A stretch of 64,000 nt of DNA from an uncultured Hyphomonadaceae bacterium (GTDB lineage: Bacteria; Pseudomonadota; Alphaproteobacteria; Caulobacterales; Hyphomonadaceae). Positions 27,658 to 36,841 of this stretch are shown one piece after another; within the stretch, counting starts at the first letter, position 1, and each line of letters begins with the position of its first letter. The notes under the pieces are model-generated. The model did no database searches. It was not told the origin of the DNA and worked only from the letters and a program-made list of their open reading frames with translations. The position numbers were made by a program, and so were the translations under genes. The DNA lies in assembly GCA_938084575.1 (NCBI GenBank), contig CALKFG010000007.1:178191-242190 (forward strand). The letters run 5' to 3'.

Positions 27658-29713
27658 ACAGCCCAGGGGACTAGCCGCGGCCGTCTGCGGCGCCTGGCTC
27701 GGACTGGTCAGCCTGTCCGGGGCTCAGGCCCAGATCGCCAGCGAGGGCATGGACGAGATTTCCGCCTGGGGCGAGCGCTATCTGTCCTCGAGCGAACCGG
27801 ATTTTCCGTCCAATCTCTGGAGCAATTCCGATCCCGACATCCTGCTGTCGCTGCTTCTCAGCATGGACACCAAGGATCTTAGCCCGACCGAACGCCGCCT
27901 GTTGCGCCGGGTGGTGCTGAGCCCGGCACAGCCTCTGAGCGGAGCCGATGCCGATCTTCTGCTGACCGAGCGGGCGCGTCTTATGCTCGAACTGGGCGAA
28001 CCCATGGCGGCTGCCGCACTGGCACCCCGTCTTGAGCAGGCCGCTCTGGGTCTGGAAGCCGAGGCGCTGGCGGTTGATCTCGACCTTGCGCGCGGTCGGA
28101 ATGCCTCGGCGTGTGGTCGGCTGACCCGGCCGGTTTCAGACCAGTTATACTGGCTGCAACTGCGCGCCGTCTGCGCCATTCTTCGGGATAATTTTTCCGG
28201 CGCGGAGCTGGCCATCGAAGTCGCTTCCGCCCGCGGTCTCGATGATGACTGGTTTATTGAAGCCGTTTTTGCGGCGGCCGGTGATGTGCCCAATCCGCCC
28301 CCGGCACGTTATTTGTCCGGGGTCGGCATCGCCCTGTCCCTGCGGGCCGGGCTGGACACCGGCCAACTGGACCCCGGGGCCGTGCGCACCGACCTCGCTG
28401 CCGCTCTGGCCCAGCGGCCAGATATAGACCCGTCTCTTCGCCTGCGTTTTGCGGAGATTGCACATGATGCAGCCCTGCTCGAGCCTGAGGCCTTGCGCAC
28501 ACTGATCGACCAGCAATTCGACGACCCGGACTTTCAGCCGACAACACGCCGCGACCAGATGTTCGCCCTCCTGCGCGACCCGCTGGCTGACGACGCCGAT
28601 AAAGCGAGGCGCCTGTCAGACTATCTGGTCGAGAATGGACAGGATGGCCTGAACCGTTTTGTTCGCGCGGCCGGCCTGGTGGCGCCCGACCTCGCGGCGC
28701 TTTCACGCAATCAGGCAAGCCGGCCCTTTGTTCCGGTTTTCGCCCGCACGGCCCTGGCGCTGGGCAATGCGCCGGACGCAAAAGCCTGGCTCGACCTGGC
28801 CTATGGGCCGCCCGAGTCGGCCGCTGCCCCAGACGCCGACCTGCCGGACCAGGATGGCGAGTCAGAACCAGCCCGAGATGGGACCGCCGCGGACGATGCC
28901 GCGACACCTGCCGCAATCTCAGAAGCCGCCATCCCGCCAGAGCCTGTGACCGACGCAGCGGAGCCGTCTCAGACGCCTGCGGCGATGCCGGACACCACAC
29001 CCGAGGCAGGCATGCTCTCGGCGCGCGAGACCCTCAGCCCAACCGATCTGATGCTGGCGGCCGCCCTCGAGGCAGATGCCACAAAACGTCAAATGCTTCC
29101 TGCACCGAGCGTTGAAATCGGCTTTCCGGGCCTGATGGGAGACTTCGCCCGCCTCGACGACATCCTGGCCCCACCACCGCCGCCCGACCCCTTTATCCTT
29201 GCGCTGATTGACACGCTGTCGCTGCTCGCAAGGCCAGATCTGGACCCGGCCGATCATCCCGACCTTACCGCGCGCCTGATCACGACCGCAGCCAGCGATA
29301 CCGAGATTGAGCAAGCTACAGTCCTGCTCAATCTTATGCCGGCTTTCGGTTTTCGCCTTGATGCCGAGGCCCGGGATTTTCTGATCAGCCAGCCCGTACT
29401 GGGCGCTCCCATAGATGAGCACATCGCGCTCGCCATTTCCTCGGCTGCCGATGACCTGGCCTTTGCCGAGGCCGGCCTGATGATGCTGACCCAGACGCGG
29501 GGCGATCCGTCCTGGCTGTCTCCGCGGGACCTGAACAGCTTCGTGCGGGCCCTGCGCCGGATGCAGGCCGACGACATTGCGGCGGGCCTGGTGCTGGAAG
29601 CCAGCCGGTTCTGGATCGTGCCCGAGGGCGCCATCGCCGCCCTCCTGCCAGACGAACTTCAGGGCGAAGACGCGGACGACCCCAACCTGCCAGGTTCAGA
29701 CGTCTTGCCCTGA
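27647..29713 (+). CDS. Large secreted protein of unknown function
   Basis: A 688-aa product with a cleavable signal peptide (1-28, ending SGAQA before QIA). The mature part is largely helical and rich in Ala, Leu, Asp and Arg, with repeated helix-pair texture suggestive of an alpha-solenoid (inference), interrupted by a disordered Pro/Ala/Glu stretch at about 387-456. No catalytic motif or named domain was recognised. The ATG at 27647 is chosen because the signal peptide starts there and because it overlaps the 44-residue peptide gene; a longer open frame from 27557 lies inside that gene. Convergent with the crotonase gene, 23 bases apart. Confidence 0.75.
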   Translation: MFSRQPRGLAAAVCGAWLGLVSLSGAQAQIASEGMDEISAWGERYLSSSEPDFPSNLWSNSDPDILLSLLLSMDTKDLSPTERRLLRRVVLSPAQPLSGADADLLLTERARLMLELGEPMAAAALAPRLEQAALGLEAEALAVDLDLARGRNASACGRLTRPVSDQLYWLQLRAVCAILRDNFSGAELAIEVASARGLDDDWFIEAVFAAAGDVPNPPPARYLSGVGIALSLRAGLDTGQLDPGAVRTDLAAALAQRPDIDPSLRLRFAEIAHDAALLEPEALRTLIDQQFDDPDFQPTTRRDQMFALLRDPLADDADKARRLSDYLVENGQDGLNRFVRAAGLVAPDLAALSRNQASRPFVPVFARTALALGNAPDAKAWLDLAYGPPESAAAPDADLPDQDGESEPARDGTAADDAATPAAISEAAIPPEPVTDAAEPSQTPAAMPDTTPEAGMLSARETLSPTDLMLAAALEADATKRQMLPAPSVEIGFPGLMGDFARLDDILAPPPPPDPFILALIDTLSLLARPDLDPADHPDLTARLITTAASDTEIEQATVLLNLMPAFGFRLDAEARDFLISQPVLGAPIDEHIALAISSAADDLAFAEAGLMMLTQTRGDPSWLSPRDLNSFVRALRRMQADDIAAGLVLEASRFWIVPEGAIAALLPDELQGEDADDPNLPGSDVLP

Positions 29714-29736
29714 GCCCCGATTCGGGGCGGCGCGGC

Positions 29737-30474
29737 TCAGCGCTTTGTAAAGGCGCTTATCCGGGCCTGCATGTCCGGTCCGACACCCTCGGTCTCCATG
29801 ACCTCCCATTGCAGGCCCGCATCCAGCGGTCCGGCATCGGTGGCTTCGAGCAGCCGTTTATTCGCGGCATGAGAGAAAGAGGAATTAGCCAGCATCTGGC
29901 GGGCGAACGTGTCGACCCGGTCCCCAAACTCATCGGCCTCAAATATCAGTTCTGCAAGACCGATGCGGAGGGCTTCCTCCGCCGGGACCGTTTCGGCGGT
30001 GAACATCAACCGTTTCGCGGTGGCAGATCCGACCCGCCGAGGCAAACGCTGACTCATGCCCCAGATCGGAGTCAGCGCCCATTTCGCATGGGTATCCCCG
30101 AATTTCGCATCCGACGACGCGACAATCATATCGGCCGCCAGCGCCACTTCCAGAGCACCTGTATAACAATGGCCATGCACGGCGGCGATCACCGGCTTGG
30201 GTAATTTCTCCATCAACCGCAGGGTCTCGGAATGCCAGCCACGCGACGGCACCTTCTCTCCCTCCGCAATGTCGGCGAGGTCATGCCCGGCAGAAAAACA
30301 TCGCCCGGCGCCCCGCAGGATCACAATGCGCGCCGTCTCATCCTTGTAGAGGTCGCTGACATGGCCGCGCAGGGCGCGAAACATGTCGACCGTCAGCGCA
30401 TTTAGCTTGTCAGGACGGTTAAGGGTCAGCCAGCATAGGCCGTCCTCGTCCCGGCGGGTCACCAGATCAGTCAT
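29737..30474 (-). CDS. Enoyl-CoA hydratase/isomerase family protein
   Basis: A 245-aa crotonase-fold protein. Typical features are LTLNRPDKLNALT near residue 18, the oxyanion-hole strand GRCFSAGHDLADI (about 62-74) and the second loop HGHCYTGALEVALAADMIVAS (about 105-125). It could act in beta-oxidation; the residues usually contributed by two catalytic glutamates are not clearly both present, so the reaction is uncertain. ATG 30474 overlaps the stop of the upstream amidohydrolase gene by 8 bases; a longer frame to 30678 lies inside that gene. Confidence 0.87.
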   Translation of the reverse strand: MTDLVTRRDEDGLCWLTLNRPDKLNALTVDMFRALRGHVSDLYKDETARIVILRGAGRCFSAGHDLADIAEGEKVPSRGWHSETLRLMEKLPKPVIAAVHGHCYTGALEVALAADMIVASSDAKFGDTHAKWALTPIWGMSQRLPRRVGSATAKRLMFTAETVPAEEALRIGLAELIFEADEFGDRVDTFARQMLANSSFSHAANKRLLEATDAGPLDAGLQWEVMETEGVGPDMQARISAFTKR

Positions 30475-32236
30475 GCTTGTCTCCCTGTAACGGGTCGCGG
30501 GAAATGGCCCTGCCATCCAGCACCACGCCCCAAACCCCGATGGTTGGCCAGTCTTCCGGATCCACGTCAAAGGGGTCTGCATCAAGGATCGTGAAATCAG
30601 CCCGTTTGCCCGCAGCCAGAGACCCGATCTCATCTTGCAGGCCAAGAATCCGGGCCGCATCGAGGGTGATGGCCTCAAGCGCCTGATAGCGGCTCAGCGC
30701 CTCCCCGGGCATATAGGTCCCGCCGAGACGGGTGGCGCGGGTGACATGCGCACCGGCAGCGCGCAACGGAATTGGAGGCGCCAGCGGGGCATCGGAATGC
30801 AGCGCCACTGGCACACCCGCCTGGGTCAGGCTGTTGACGGGGGAAATCCAATTGGCCCGCGCAGGGCCCAGAGGGTCGGCATAATTTGGCGCCATGTAGA
30901 AGACATAATGGCTGGCAACCGAAACCTTGCTCCCAAGGTCGGCCGCGCGGACGACCTGCTCAGGCGAAAACAGGCCACCATGCTCAATCACAAAATCGCC
31001 GTCGAAGCCCTGCTGCCGCAGTGCCGACAGCGTGTCCAGTGTCGCCGTCTGCGCGGCATCACCATTGGAATGGATGTGGACGGCGAACCCGGCATCGACA
31101 AAGGGCGTCAGCAGCGCCAGCCGTTCCTCCGGCGGCATCACCCACAGGCCGGTTTGGCCGACTGACTGACCTGCCAGATAGCCGGGAGACGACACACGCA
31201 TGGTCTGTGAATAGAAGGCCCCGTCGGTGAAAAATTTCACCCGGGGCAGAACCGGCGCGGGGACATCGGTCTCACCGGCGACCATGGCGCCCACCGCCTC
31301 GGCTGCGCCGGGGCCAAAATCCCGGCCAAGCGCCCGGTATTCAGGAACCAGATAGAGCCGGAAACCGGCCTGTTCAGGCGACGACCAATGGGTACGTATG
31401 GCGGCATCTTCATACGGACGACCGAAAATCCCATAGCCCAGCTCAGCGGTGGTTGTCACACCTGCCGCGCGCAGAATGTCAAAATAACGCCCGAGCCCTG
31501 CCGAAAGCGCATCAGGTGACATCAGAATATCTGCCAGCTTTGAAAAAACAGACAGAGCCGCATCCTCATAGATCCGACCATTTAATGCGCCCGCCTCCGT
31601 CAGGCCAATGCCGTGAAAGCGGTCCGCCCAGGCCGGCTCAGCCCCAACCAGGTCGAGGGCGGCCGAATTGAGGTAGAAGTCATGACCGGAATAGTGCCAG
31701 ACGATCAGAGGCCGGTCGCTGACAATGGCATCAAGATCGACCCGGGTCAGATCACCCTGGATAAGATTATGATATCCGTACACGATGACCGGTGACCCAT
31801 CCGCCGGCGCGGCTGCGACCAGGTCTGCAAGACGACGGAGAAAGGCTTCCCGTGTCGGATAGCCCGGCAGAACGCCCTCAGGCTGGGCCATGGGCCAGGG
31901 CGCGGCAAAGGGCAGTCCATACATCATCGCCCCCAACAACACATGCATATGAGGGTCGATCAGCCCGGGCAGGATGACCTTGTCGTCAAAACGCGTATCG
32001 ACCACCGCGCCGGGAAAGGCGCTGACCAGCTCCTCCGGTGTTCCCAGCCCGAGGATATGTCCGTCGCGCACGGCAATTGCCCCGGCCCGGATGGTCTCAC
32101 CGGTCATCGGCAGGACCCGCTCCGCGGTATAGATGATCCCGCCGGCAAAATCAGCGGTCCGCGGGGACGTTGGTTCTGACGGCCCCGAACAGGCGGCCAA
32201 GAGCAGTGTTACAGCACTGATCCATCGTCCCGGCAT
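30467..32236 (-). CDS. Amidohydrolase family lipoprotein (YtcJ-like)
   Basis: The 589-aa protein starts with a signal peptide ending LAAC (C16), predicting a lipid-anchored periplasmic enzyme. The metal-dependent hydrolase fold shows the first metal motif GLIDPHMHV (about 92-100), a later HIHSNGDAAQ and the C-terminal GKRADFTILDADPF strand typical of the amidohydrolase_3/YtcJ group. Substrate unknown. It lies between lepA (68 bases upstream) and the crotonase gene (8-base overlap) on the same strand. Confidence 0.88.
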   Translation of the reverse strand: MPGRWISAVTLLLAACSGPSEPTSPRTADFAGGIIYTAERVLPMTGETIRAGAIAVRDGHILGLGTPEELVSAFPGAVVDTRFDDKVILPGLIDPHMHVLLGAMMYGLPFAAPWPMAQPEGVLPGYPTREAFLRRLADLVAAAPADGSPVIVYGYHNLIQGDLTRVDLDAIVSDRPLIVWHYSGHDFYLNSAALDLVGAEPAWADRFHGIGLTEAGALNGRIYEDAALSVFSKLADILMSPDALSAGLGRYFDILRAAGVTTTAELGYGIFGRPYEDAAIRTHWSSPEQAGFRLYLVPEYRALGRDFGPGAAEAVGAMVAGETDVPAPVLPRVKFFTDGAFYSQTMRVSSPGYLAGQSVGQTGLWVMPPEERLALLTPFVDAGFAVHIHSNGDAAQTATLDTLSALRQQGFDGDFVIEHGGLFSPEQVVRAADLGSKVSVASHYVFYMAPNYADPLGPARANWISPVNSLTQAGVPVALHSDAPLAPPIPLRAAGAHVTRATRLGGTYMPGEALSRYQALEAITLDAARILGLQDEIGSLAAGKRADFTILDADPFDVDPEDWPTIGVWGVVLDGRAISRDPLQGDKHD

Positions 32237-32304
32237 ATAGCTCTCCCCGCTTTGCTCTCACCTGCAGGCTGAGGGCTTTTTAATAACAAAGCAAGCGCTA
32301 AGGG

Positions 32305-34110
32305 CTAATCGCCATCCATACGCAGCGCGGCAACAAAGGCCTCCTGCGGGATCTCCACTTTTCCGAACTGCCGCATGCGCTGCTTGCCGGCTTTCTGCTT
32401 CTCCAGAAGCTTTTTCTTCCGGGTCGCATCGCCGCCATAGCATTTGGCCGTCACATCCTTGCGCAGAGCCGATACGGTTTCGCGGGCAATCACCCGCCCG
32501 CCAATGGCTGCCTGAATCGGGATCTTGAACATCTGGCGCGGGATCAGGTCCTTGAGGCGCTCGCACATCTGGCGCCCCCGGCTCTCGGCCCGGTCACGAT
32601 GCACCAGCATAGCAAGGGCATCGACCGGCTCCTCATTGACCAGAATATTCATTTTGACCAGATTCTCAGCCCTGTGCCCAATCAGCTCATAGTCAAAGCT
32701 GGCATAGCCGCGGGAAATCGATTTCAGCCGGTCATAGAAGTCGAACACCACCTCGTTGAGCGGCAATTCATACTGCACAAGGGCCCGACCGCCGACATAG
32801 GACAATTCGGTCTGGATTCCCCGCCGGTCCTGGCAAAGTTTCAGAATAGAGCCCAGATACTCATCCGGCGTGTAAATTGTTGCTTTGATCCACGGCTCAC
32901 GGATCTCTGTGATCTTGACCACGTCCGGCATGTCCGCTGGATTGTGCAGGTCGACTTCTGACCCGTCCGTCATGGTCATTTCATACACAACGCTGGGGGC
33001 CGTGGCGATCAGGTCCAGATCGAACTCGCGGCTCAGCCTTTCCTGGATAATTTCCAAATGCAGCAGACCCAGAAACCCGCAGCGGAATCCCATGCCCAGC
33101 GCGGCTGATGTTTCCATTTCCCAGGTGAAACTGGCATCATTCAGGCGCAGCTTGCCCATGGCAGCGCGCAATTCGTCAAAATCCCCGGCATCCATTGGAA
33201 ACAAGCCACAGAAGACCACGGGCTGAACTTCTTTATAGCCGGGGAGCGCCTTGGCAGTTGGCCGTTTTTCGTCCGTGATCGTGTCCCCGATGGCACAATC
33301 AGCCACTTCCTTGATCGAGGCGACCAGGAAACCGACCTCTCCGGGACCGAGCGCATCGGCATCCGTCGGCTTCGGCTTGAACACGCCGACCTTGTCGATT
33401 TCATAGGTCGCGCCCGTCTTCATCATCTTGATCTTCTGCTTCTTCTTCAGAACACCATCGAAGACACGGACAATCACAACGACCCCGAGATACGGGTCAT
33501 AATAGGCATCAACCAGTGACGCCTTGAGCGGCGCATCGACTTCCCCTTCGCTGGGCGGCGGCAAGCGATGCACAATGGCTTCCAGAACATCCTCTATGCC
33601 GAAGCCGGTCTTGGCAGAGATCTGAACCGCATCGGAGGCATCCAGGCCAATCACATCTTCGATCTGGGCCGCGACCGCCTCAACATCGGCGGCCGGCAGA
33701 TCGATCTTGTTCAGGATCGGGATGATCTCATGATCCTGATCGATCGCCTGATAAACATTGGCCAGCGTCTGGGCCTCGACCCCCTGACTGGCATCCACCA
33801 CCAGAAGCGACCCTTCGCATGCCGCCAGACACCGTGACACTTCATAGGAAAAGTCGACGTGCCCGGGCGTGTCCATGAGGTTAAGGGCATAGGTTTCGCC
33901 GTTCTGAGCCGTATAATCTATGCGGACCGTCTGCGCCTTGATGGTGATGCCGCGCTCGCGTTCAATGTCCATGGAGTCGAGCACCTGCTCGGACATTTCC
34001 CGATCGCTGAGCGTCCCGGTCGACTGGATCAACCGGTCAGCCAGGGTCGACTTGCCATGGTCGATATGGGCAACGATGGAGAAATTACGGATGTGATCGC
34101 GTGGTGTCAT
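32305..34110 (-). CDS. lepA: Elongation factor 4 (LepA)
   Basis: LepA is a ribosomal back-translocating GTPase with an initiation/assembly-related role. The G domain has [22 protein letters not shown] and NKIDLP motifs; the LepA-specific C-terminal domain with [19 protein letters not shown] ends the protein. Length 601 aa is normal. ATG 34110 ([13 protein letters not shown]) is the conserved start; an upstream ATG at 34167 adds unconserved residues. Confidence 0.98.
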   Translation of the reverse strand: MTPRDHIRNFSIVAHIDHGKSTLADRLIQSTGTLSDREMSEQVLDSMDIERERGITIKAQTVRIDYTAQNGETYALNLMDTPGHVDFSYEVSRCLAACEGSLLVVDASQGVEAQTLANVYQAIDQDHEIIPILNKIDLPAADVEAVAAQIEDVIGLDASDAVQISAKTGFGIEDVLEAIVHRLPPPSEGEVDAPLKASLVDAYYDPYLGVVVIVRVFDGVLKKKQKIKMMKTGATYEIDKVGVFKPKPTDADALGPGEVGFLVASIKEVADCAIGDTITDEKRPTAKALPGYKEVQPVVFCGLFPMDAGDFDELRAAMGKLRLNDASFTWEMETSAALGMGFRCGFLGLLHLEIIQERLSREFDLDLIATAPSVVYEMTMTDGSEVDLHNPADMPDVVKITEIREPWIKATIYTPDEYLGSILKLCQDRRGIQTELSYVGGRALVQYELPLNEVVFDFYDRLKSISRGYASFDYELIGHRAENLVKMNILVNEEPVDALAMLVHRDRAESRGRQMCERLKDLIPRQMFKIPIQAAIGGRVIARETVSALRKDVTAKCYGGDATRKKKLLEKQKAGKQRMRQFGKVEIPQEAFVAALRMDGD

Positions 34111-34234
34111 CCGCGGGATATAGCCTTCCGCGCCGGTCACGCAAAGCACGGATGTCGGCGCGCGCAAGGAATTCCTGCGTCCGGTCCTGCAGGCGTGGCT
34201 TTTGCCAGGCCCGCGGCTGCGCTATGACACCCTC

Positions 34235-35341
34235 ATGACGACGTCTGAGACTGAAAATACCGAAGGGCGGAAGGTCGGGCTGACCGACGAAGGCTGGCTG
34301 ACCGACAGCTGGTATTTCGTGACCCCTTCCGCTGCGCTCAAGTCCGGCCAGCAGGTCCGGCATATCCTTCTGGGGCAGCCGGTCGTGGTCGGCCGCACCG
34401 CCGGCGGCGAGGTCTTTGCCCTGCGCGACGTCTGTCCCCACCGGCTGGTGCCGCTCAGCGCCGGCCAGCAGGTTGAGACCGCTGGCGAGGCCACGCTGCA
34501 ATGCCCTTATCATGGCTGGCGCTTTGGCACAGACGGGGTTTGCCGCCTGATGCCCAGCCTGACCGAGGACAGCCCCTATGATCCCGCCCGCATCCGCGTG
34601 CGGCGTTATCCTGCGCATGAAGCGAATGGGGCAATCTACCTCTTCGTCGCCGACAATCCGCGCTTTGACGGCACCCCGGATGTGCCGCCGCCGGATTTCG
34701 GCCCGCTGCCTGACCGCCCGAAATTCATCATAGAAGACCTGTTTAATGCCCACATGGACGATGCCGTGGTCGGGCTGATGGATCCCGCCCATGTGCCCTT
34801 CGTGCACAATCAATGGTGGTGGCGCCCGCCTTCTGTCGGACTGAAGCTGAAGCAAAAGCCGTTTAGTCCGGCCGACCGTGGCTGGGCGATTGACCGCCAC
34901 CGCCCCAGCGCCAACTCGCTCCTGTATAAATGGCTGTTCGGCGCCGAGGTCGAAACAGAGATCCGGTTCCAGTTGCCCGGCTTCCGCTGGGAAATCATTT
35001 CAAATGACACCGCACGCCTGCTGACCCTGACCTGCCTGACGCCCGAAGGACCGAAGCGGACGCGGATCACCCAGCTGACCTGGTGGACCGGTGCCCCTCT
35101 GCTCAATCTTGGGATCCCCTTCGCCCGGCCCATGGCGCGAAAGTTCCTGCGCCAGGACGGCGACATGGTCGACCTGCAAAATCTTGGCATGGCGTATCAG
35201 AAAGCCATGCTGTGGATCGATGACATTGATGTCCAGGCCAAATGGTACCAGCAACTGAAGCGGGAATGGGTCGCCGCGCGCGACCAGGCCCGTCCGTTTG
35301 ACAATCCGATCACGCCGGTCACGCTGCGCTGGATGAGCTAG
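34235..35341 (+). CDS. Rieske non-heme iron oxygenase, alpha subunit type
   Basis: A 368-aa oxygenase. The N-terminal Rieske domain has C67-x-H69 and C90-x2-H93 (CPHR and CPYHGW) for the [2Fe-2S] cluster; the catalytic domain has the DPAHVPFVH metal motif near residue 190 preceded by FNAHMDDAVVG. It resembles VanA-like demethylases and other single-component terminal oxygenases, but no reductase gene is adjacent, so electrons must come from elsewhere. Divergent from lepA, 124 bases apart. Confidence 0.88.
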   Translation: MTTSETENTEGRKVGLTDEGWLTDSWYFVTPSAALKSGQQVRHILLGQPVVVGRTAGGEVFALRDVCPHRLVPLSAGQQVETAGEATLQCPYHGWRFGTDGVCRLMPSLTEDSPYDPARIRVRRYPAHEANGAIYLFVADNPRFDGTPDVPPPDFGPLPDRPKFIIEDLFNAHMDDAVVGLMDPAHVPFVHNQWWWRPPSVGLKLKQKPFSPADRGWAIDRHRPSANSLLYKWLFGAEVETEIRFQLPGFRWEIISNDTARLLTLTCLTPEGPKRTRITQLTWWTGAPLLNLGIPFARPMARKFLRQDGDMVDLQNLGMAYQKAMLWIDDIDVQAKWYQQLKREWVAARDQARPFDNPITPVTLRWMS

Positions 35342-35348
35342 CGCCGCC

Positions 35349-36224
35349 CTAGCGGGACGGGACCGGCGTATCGCCGCGATAATCGTAAAAGCCCCGGCCA
35401 GCCTTGCGGCCGACCCAGCCGGCTTCAACGTATTTCACCAGCAGCGGGCAGGGCCGGTATTTGGTGTCGGCCAGCCCGTCATGCAGCACCTGCATAATCG
35501 ACAGGCAGGTATCGAGCCCGATAAAATCGGCAAGGGTCAATGGACCCATCGGGTGGTTGGCCCCCAAACGCATTGCCGTATCAATGCTCTCCACCGTGCC
35601 AACGCCCTCATACAGGGCATAGATCGCCTCATTGATCATCGGGATCAGGACCCGGTTGACGATAAAGGCGGGGTAGTCCTCGGCATTTGTCGTGGTCTTG
35701 CCGAGCGAGTCAGCGAAGGCAATGGCCGCATCATAGGTCGCCTGATCGGTGGCCAGACCGCGTATGATCTCCATCAGCTTCATCAGCGGCACCGGATTCA
35801 TGAAGTGCAGGCCGATGAATTTTTCCGGCCGGTCGGTGGTTGAGGCCAGGCGGGTCACTGAAATAGACGAGGTGTTGGTCGCCAGAATGGTGTGGTCCGG
35901 GACGACAGCGCAGAGCTGGGAAAAGATCTGTTCCTTGGTCTCCCGGCGTTCCGTGGCCGCTTCAATCGCCAGGTCGACATTGGCGAAAGCCGCCAGATCG
36001 GTCGTCAGGCTGATCCGGGCACGTGTTTGTTCAATATCGCTCAACTGGATCAGTTCCCGCGCCAGCTGGCGGGCGAGATTGGTCTCGATTTCTCCCAAGG
36101 CCTGGTCCAGCCTGTCCTGGGAAACGTCACTCAGCACCACATCATAGCCGGAAAGGGCGCAGATGTGTGCAATGCCATTGCCCATCTGACCCGCACCGAC
36201 AATGCCCACCTTCTTGATATTCAC
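35349..36224 (-). CDS. 3-hydroxyacyl-CoA dehydrogenase (3-hydroxybutyryl-CoA type)
   Basis: The 291-aa protein has an N-terminal NAD-binding fold (VGIVGAGQMGNGIAH) and a C-terminal dimerisation domain. The catalytic His lies in GLHFMNPVPLMKL, and NHPMGPLTLADFIGLD is typical of 3-hydroxybutyryl-CoA dehydrogenase. The start is GTG 36224, eight bases after AAGGAGA; the upstream ATG at 36341 lies in the non-coding stretch. A role with mch and mcd in acetyl-CoA-derived C4 metabolism is possible but the gene stands alone. Confidence 0.93.
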   Translation of the reverse strand: MNIKKVGIVGAGQMGNGIAHICALSGYDVVLSDVSQDRLDQALGEIETNLARQLARELIQLSDIEQTRARISLTTDLAAFANVDLAIEAATERRETKEQIFSQLCAVVPDHTILATNTSSISVTRLASTTDRPEKFIGLHFMNPVPLMKLMEIIRGLATDQATYDAAIAFADSLGKTTTNAEDYPAFIVNRVLIPMINEAIYALYEGVGTVESIDTAMRLGANHPMGPLTLADFIGLDTCLSIMQVLHDGLADTKYRPCPLLVKYVEAGWVGRKAGRGFYDYRGDTPVPSR

Positions 36225-36344
36225 GACCCGGTTCTCCTTGAGACAAGACGAGGGATAAACCTCGCTTGTGCCGCGCAACATGGCAACCGGTGTTTTGACA
36301 AAATTCGCCTGAAATATTGCGCTGTCACCTGGTGGCCACAAAAC

Positions 36345-36363
36345 GTCCGGTCTGACGCCGGAC
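36345..36363 (-). terminator. Hairpin terminator after the HTH regulator
   Basis: Directly after the regulator stop, the minus strand reads GTCCGG-loop-CCGGAC (7-nt loop) followed by GTTTTG. It would separate the miaB-to-regulator series from the dehydrogenase. The U-tract is short, so strength is uncertain. Confidence 0.55.
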
Positions 36364-36368
36364 CAAAA

Positions 36369-36809
36369 TCAGCACTCGTCGTCTGGCCCGGTATCGGCCT
36401 CCCTCAGCGCGGCAGATGCAGCCGCCCGGATGGCATTCAGAAGCGATTTTCTCACGCCAGAGTCCGCAATCGCCTGATAGGCCTGGATCAGCTCGATCGC
36501 GTCCGTTTCGATCACCGGCAAGTTGGGCGGTTCTGGACTGTTCGCCTCCTGAACGGCCTGCGACGGCAGCCCGATCAGATCGGCCGCCCCGTCAAAAAAG
36601 TAGGATATATCGACGCCGAGCTCGGCTGAAATCTCATACAGGCGCCCGGCGGCAATCCGGTTGATGCCCTTCTCATATTTCTGCACCTGCTGAAAGGTCA
36701 GGCCGAGCCGCTCGCCAAGCTGTTCCTGTGTTAACCGCAGCTCACGGCGACGCCACCGCAGCCTCTGACCAACCACTCTGTCAACACCGTTTGGAGCCTT
36801 GCTAATCAT
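36369..36809 (-). CDS. XRE-family helix-turn-helix regulator
   Basis: A 146-aa protein with an HTH_3 domain at about 14-70 (GQRLRWRRRELRLTQEQLGERLG, then FQQVQKYEKGINRI and SAELGVDISYFF) and a C-terminal helical tail. The wording is close to the regulator commonly found beside lnt in Alphaproteobacteria. It begins 32 bases after the lnt stop, on the same strand, so it may be cotranscribed. Target genes unknown. Confidence 0.9.
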   Translation of the reverse strand: MISKAPNGVDRVVGQRLRWRRRELRLTQEQLGERLGLTFQQVQKYEKGINRIAAGRLYEISAELGVDISYFFDGAADLIGLPSQAVQEANSPEPPNLPVIETDAIELIQAYQAIADSGVRKSLLNAIRAAASAALREADTGPDDEC

Positions 36810-36841
36810 CTATGAGTCGTACTTCTATTGACGCGTGGTGT

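Noticed and set aside
36225..36368. SAM riboswitch or other leader upstream of the 3-hydroxyacyl-CoA dehydrogenase.
   Set aside because: The only clear structure is the hairpin ending the regulator gene; no riboswitch core could be recognised and metK is not here.
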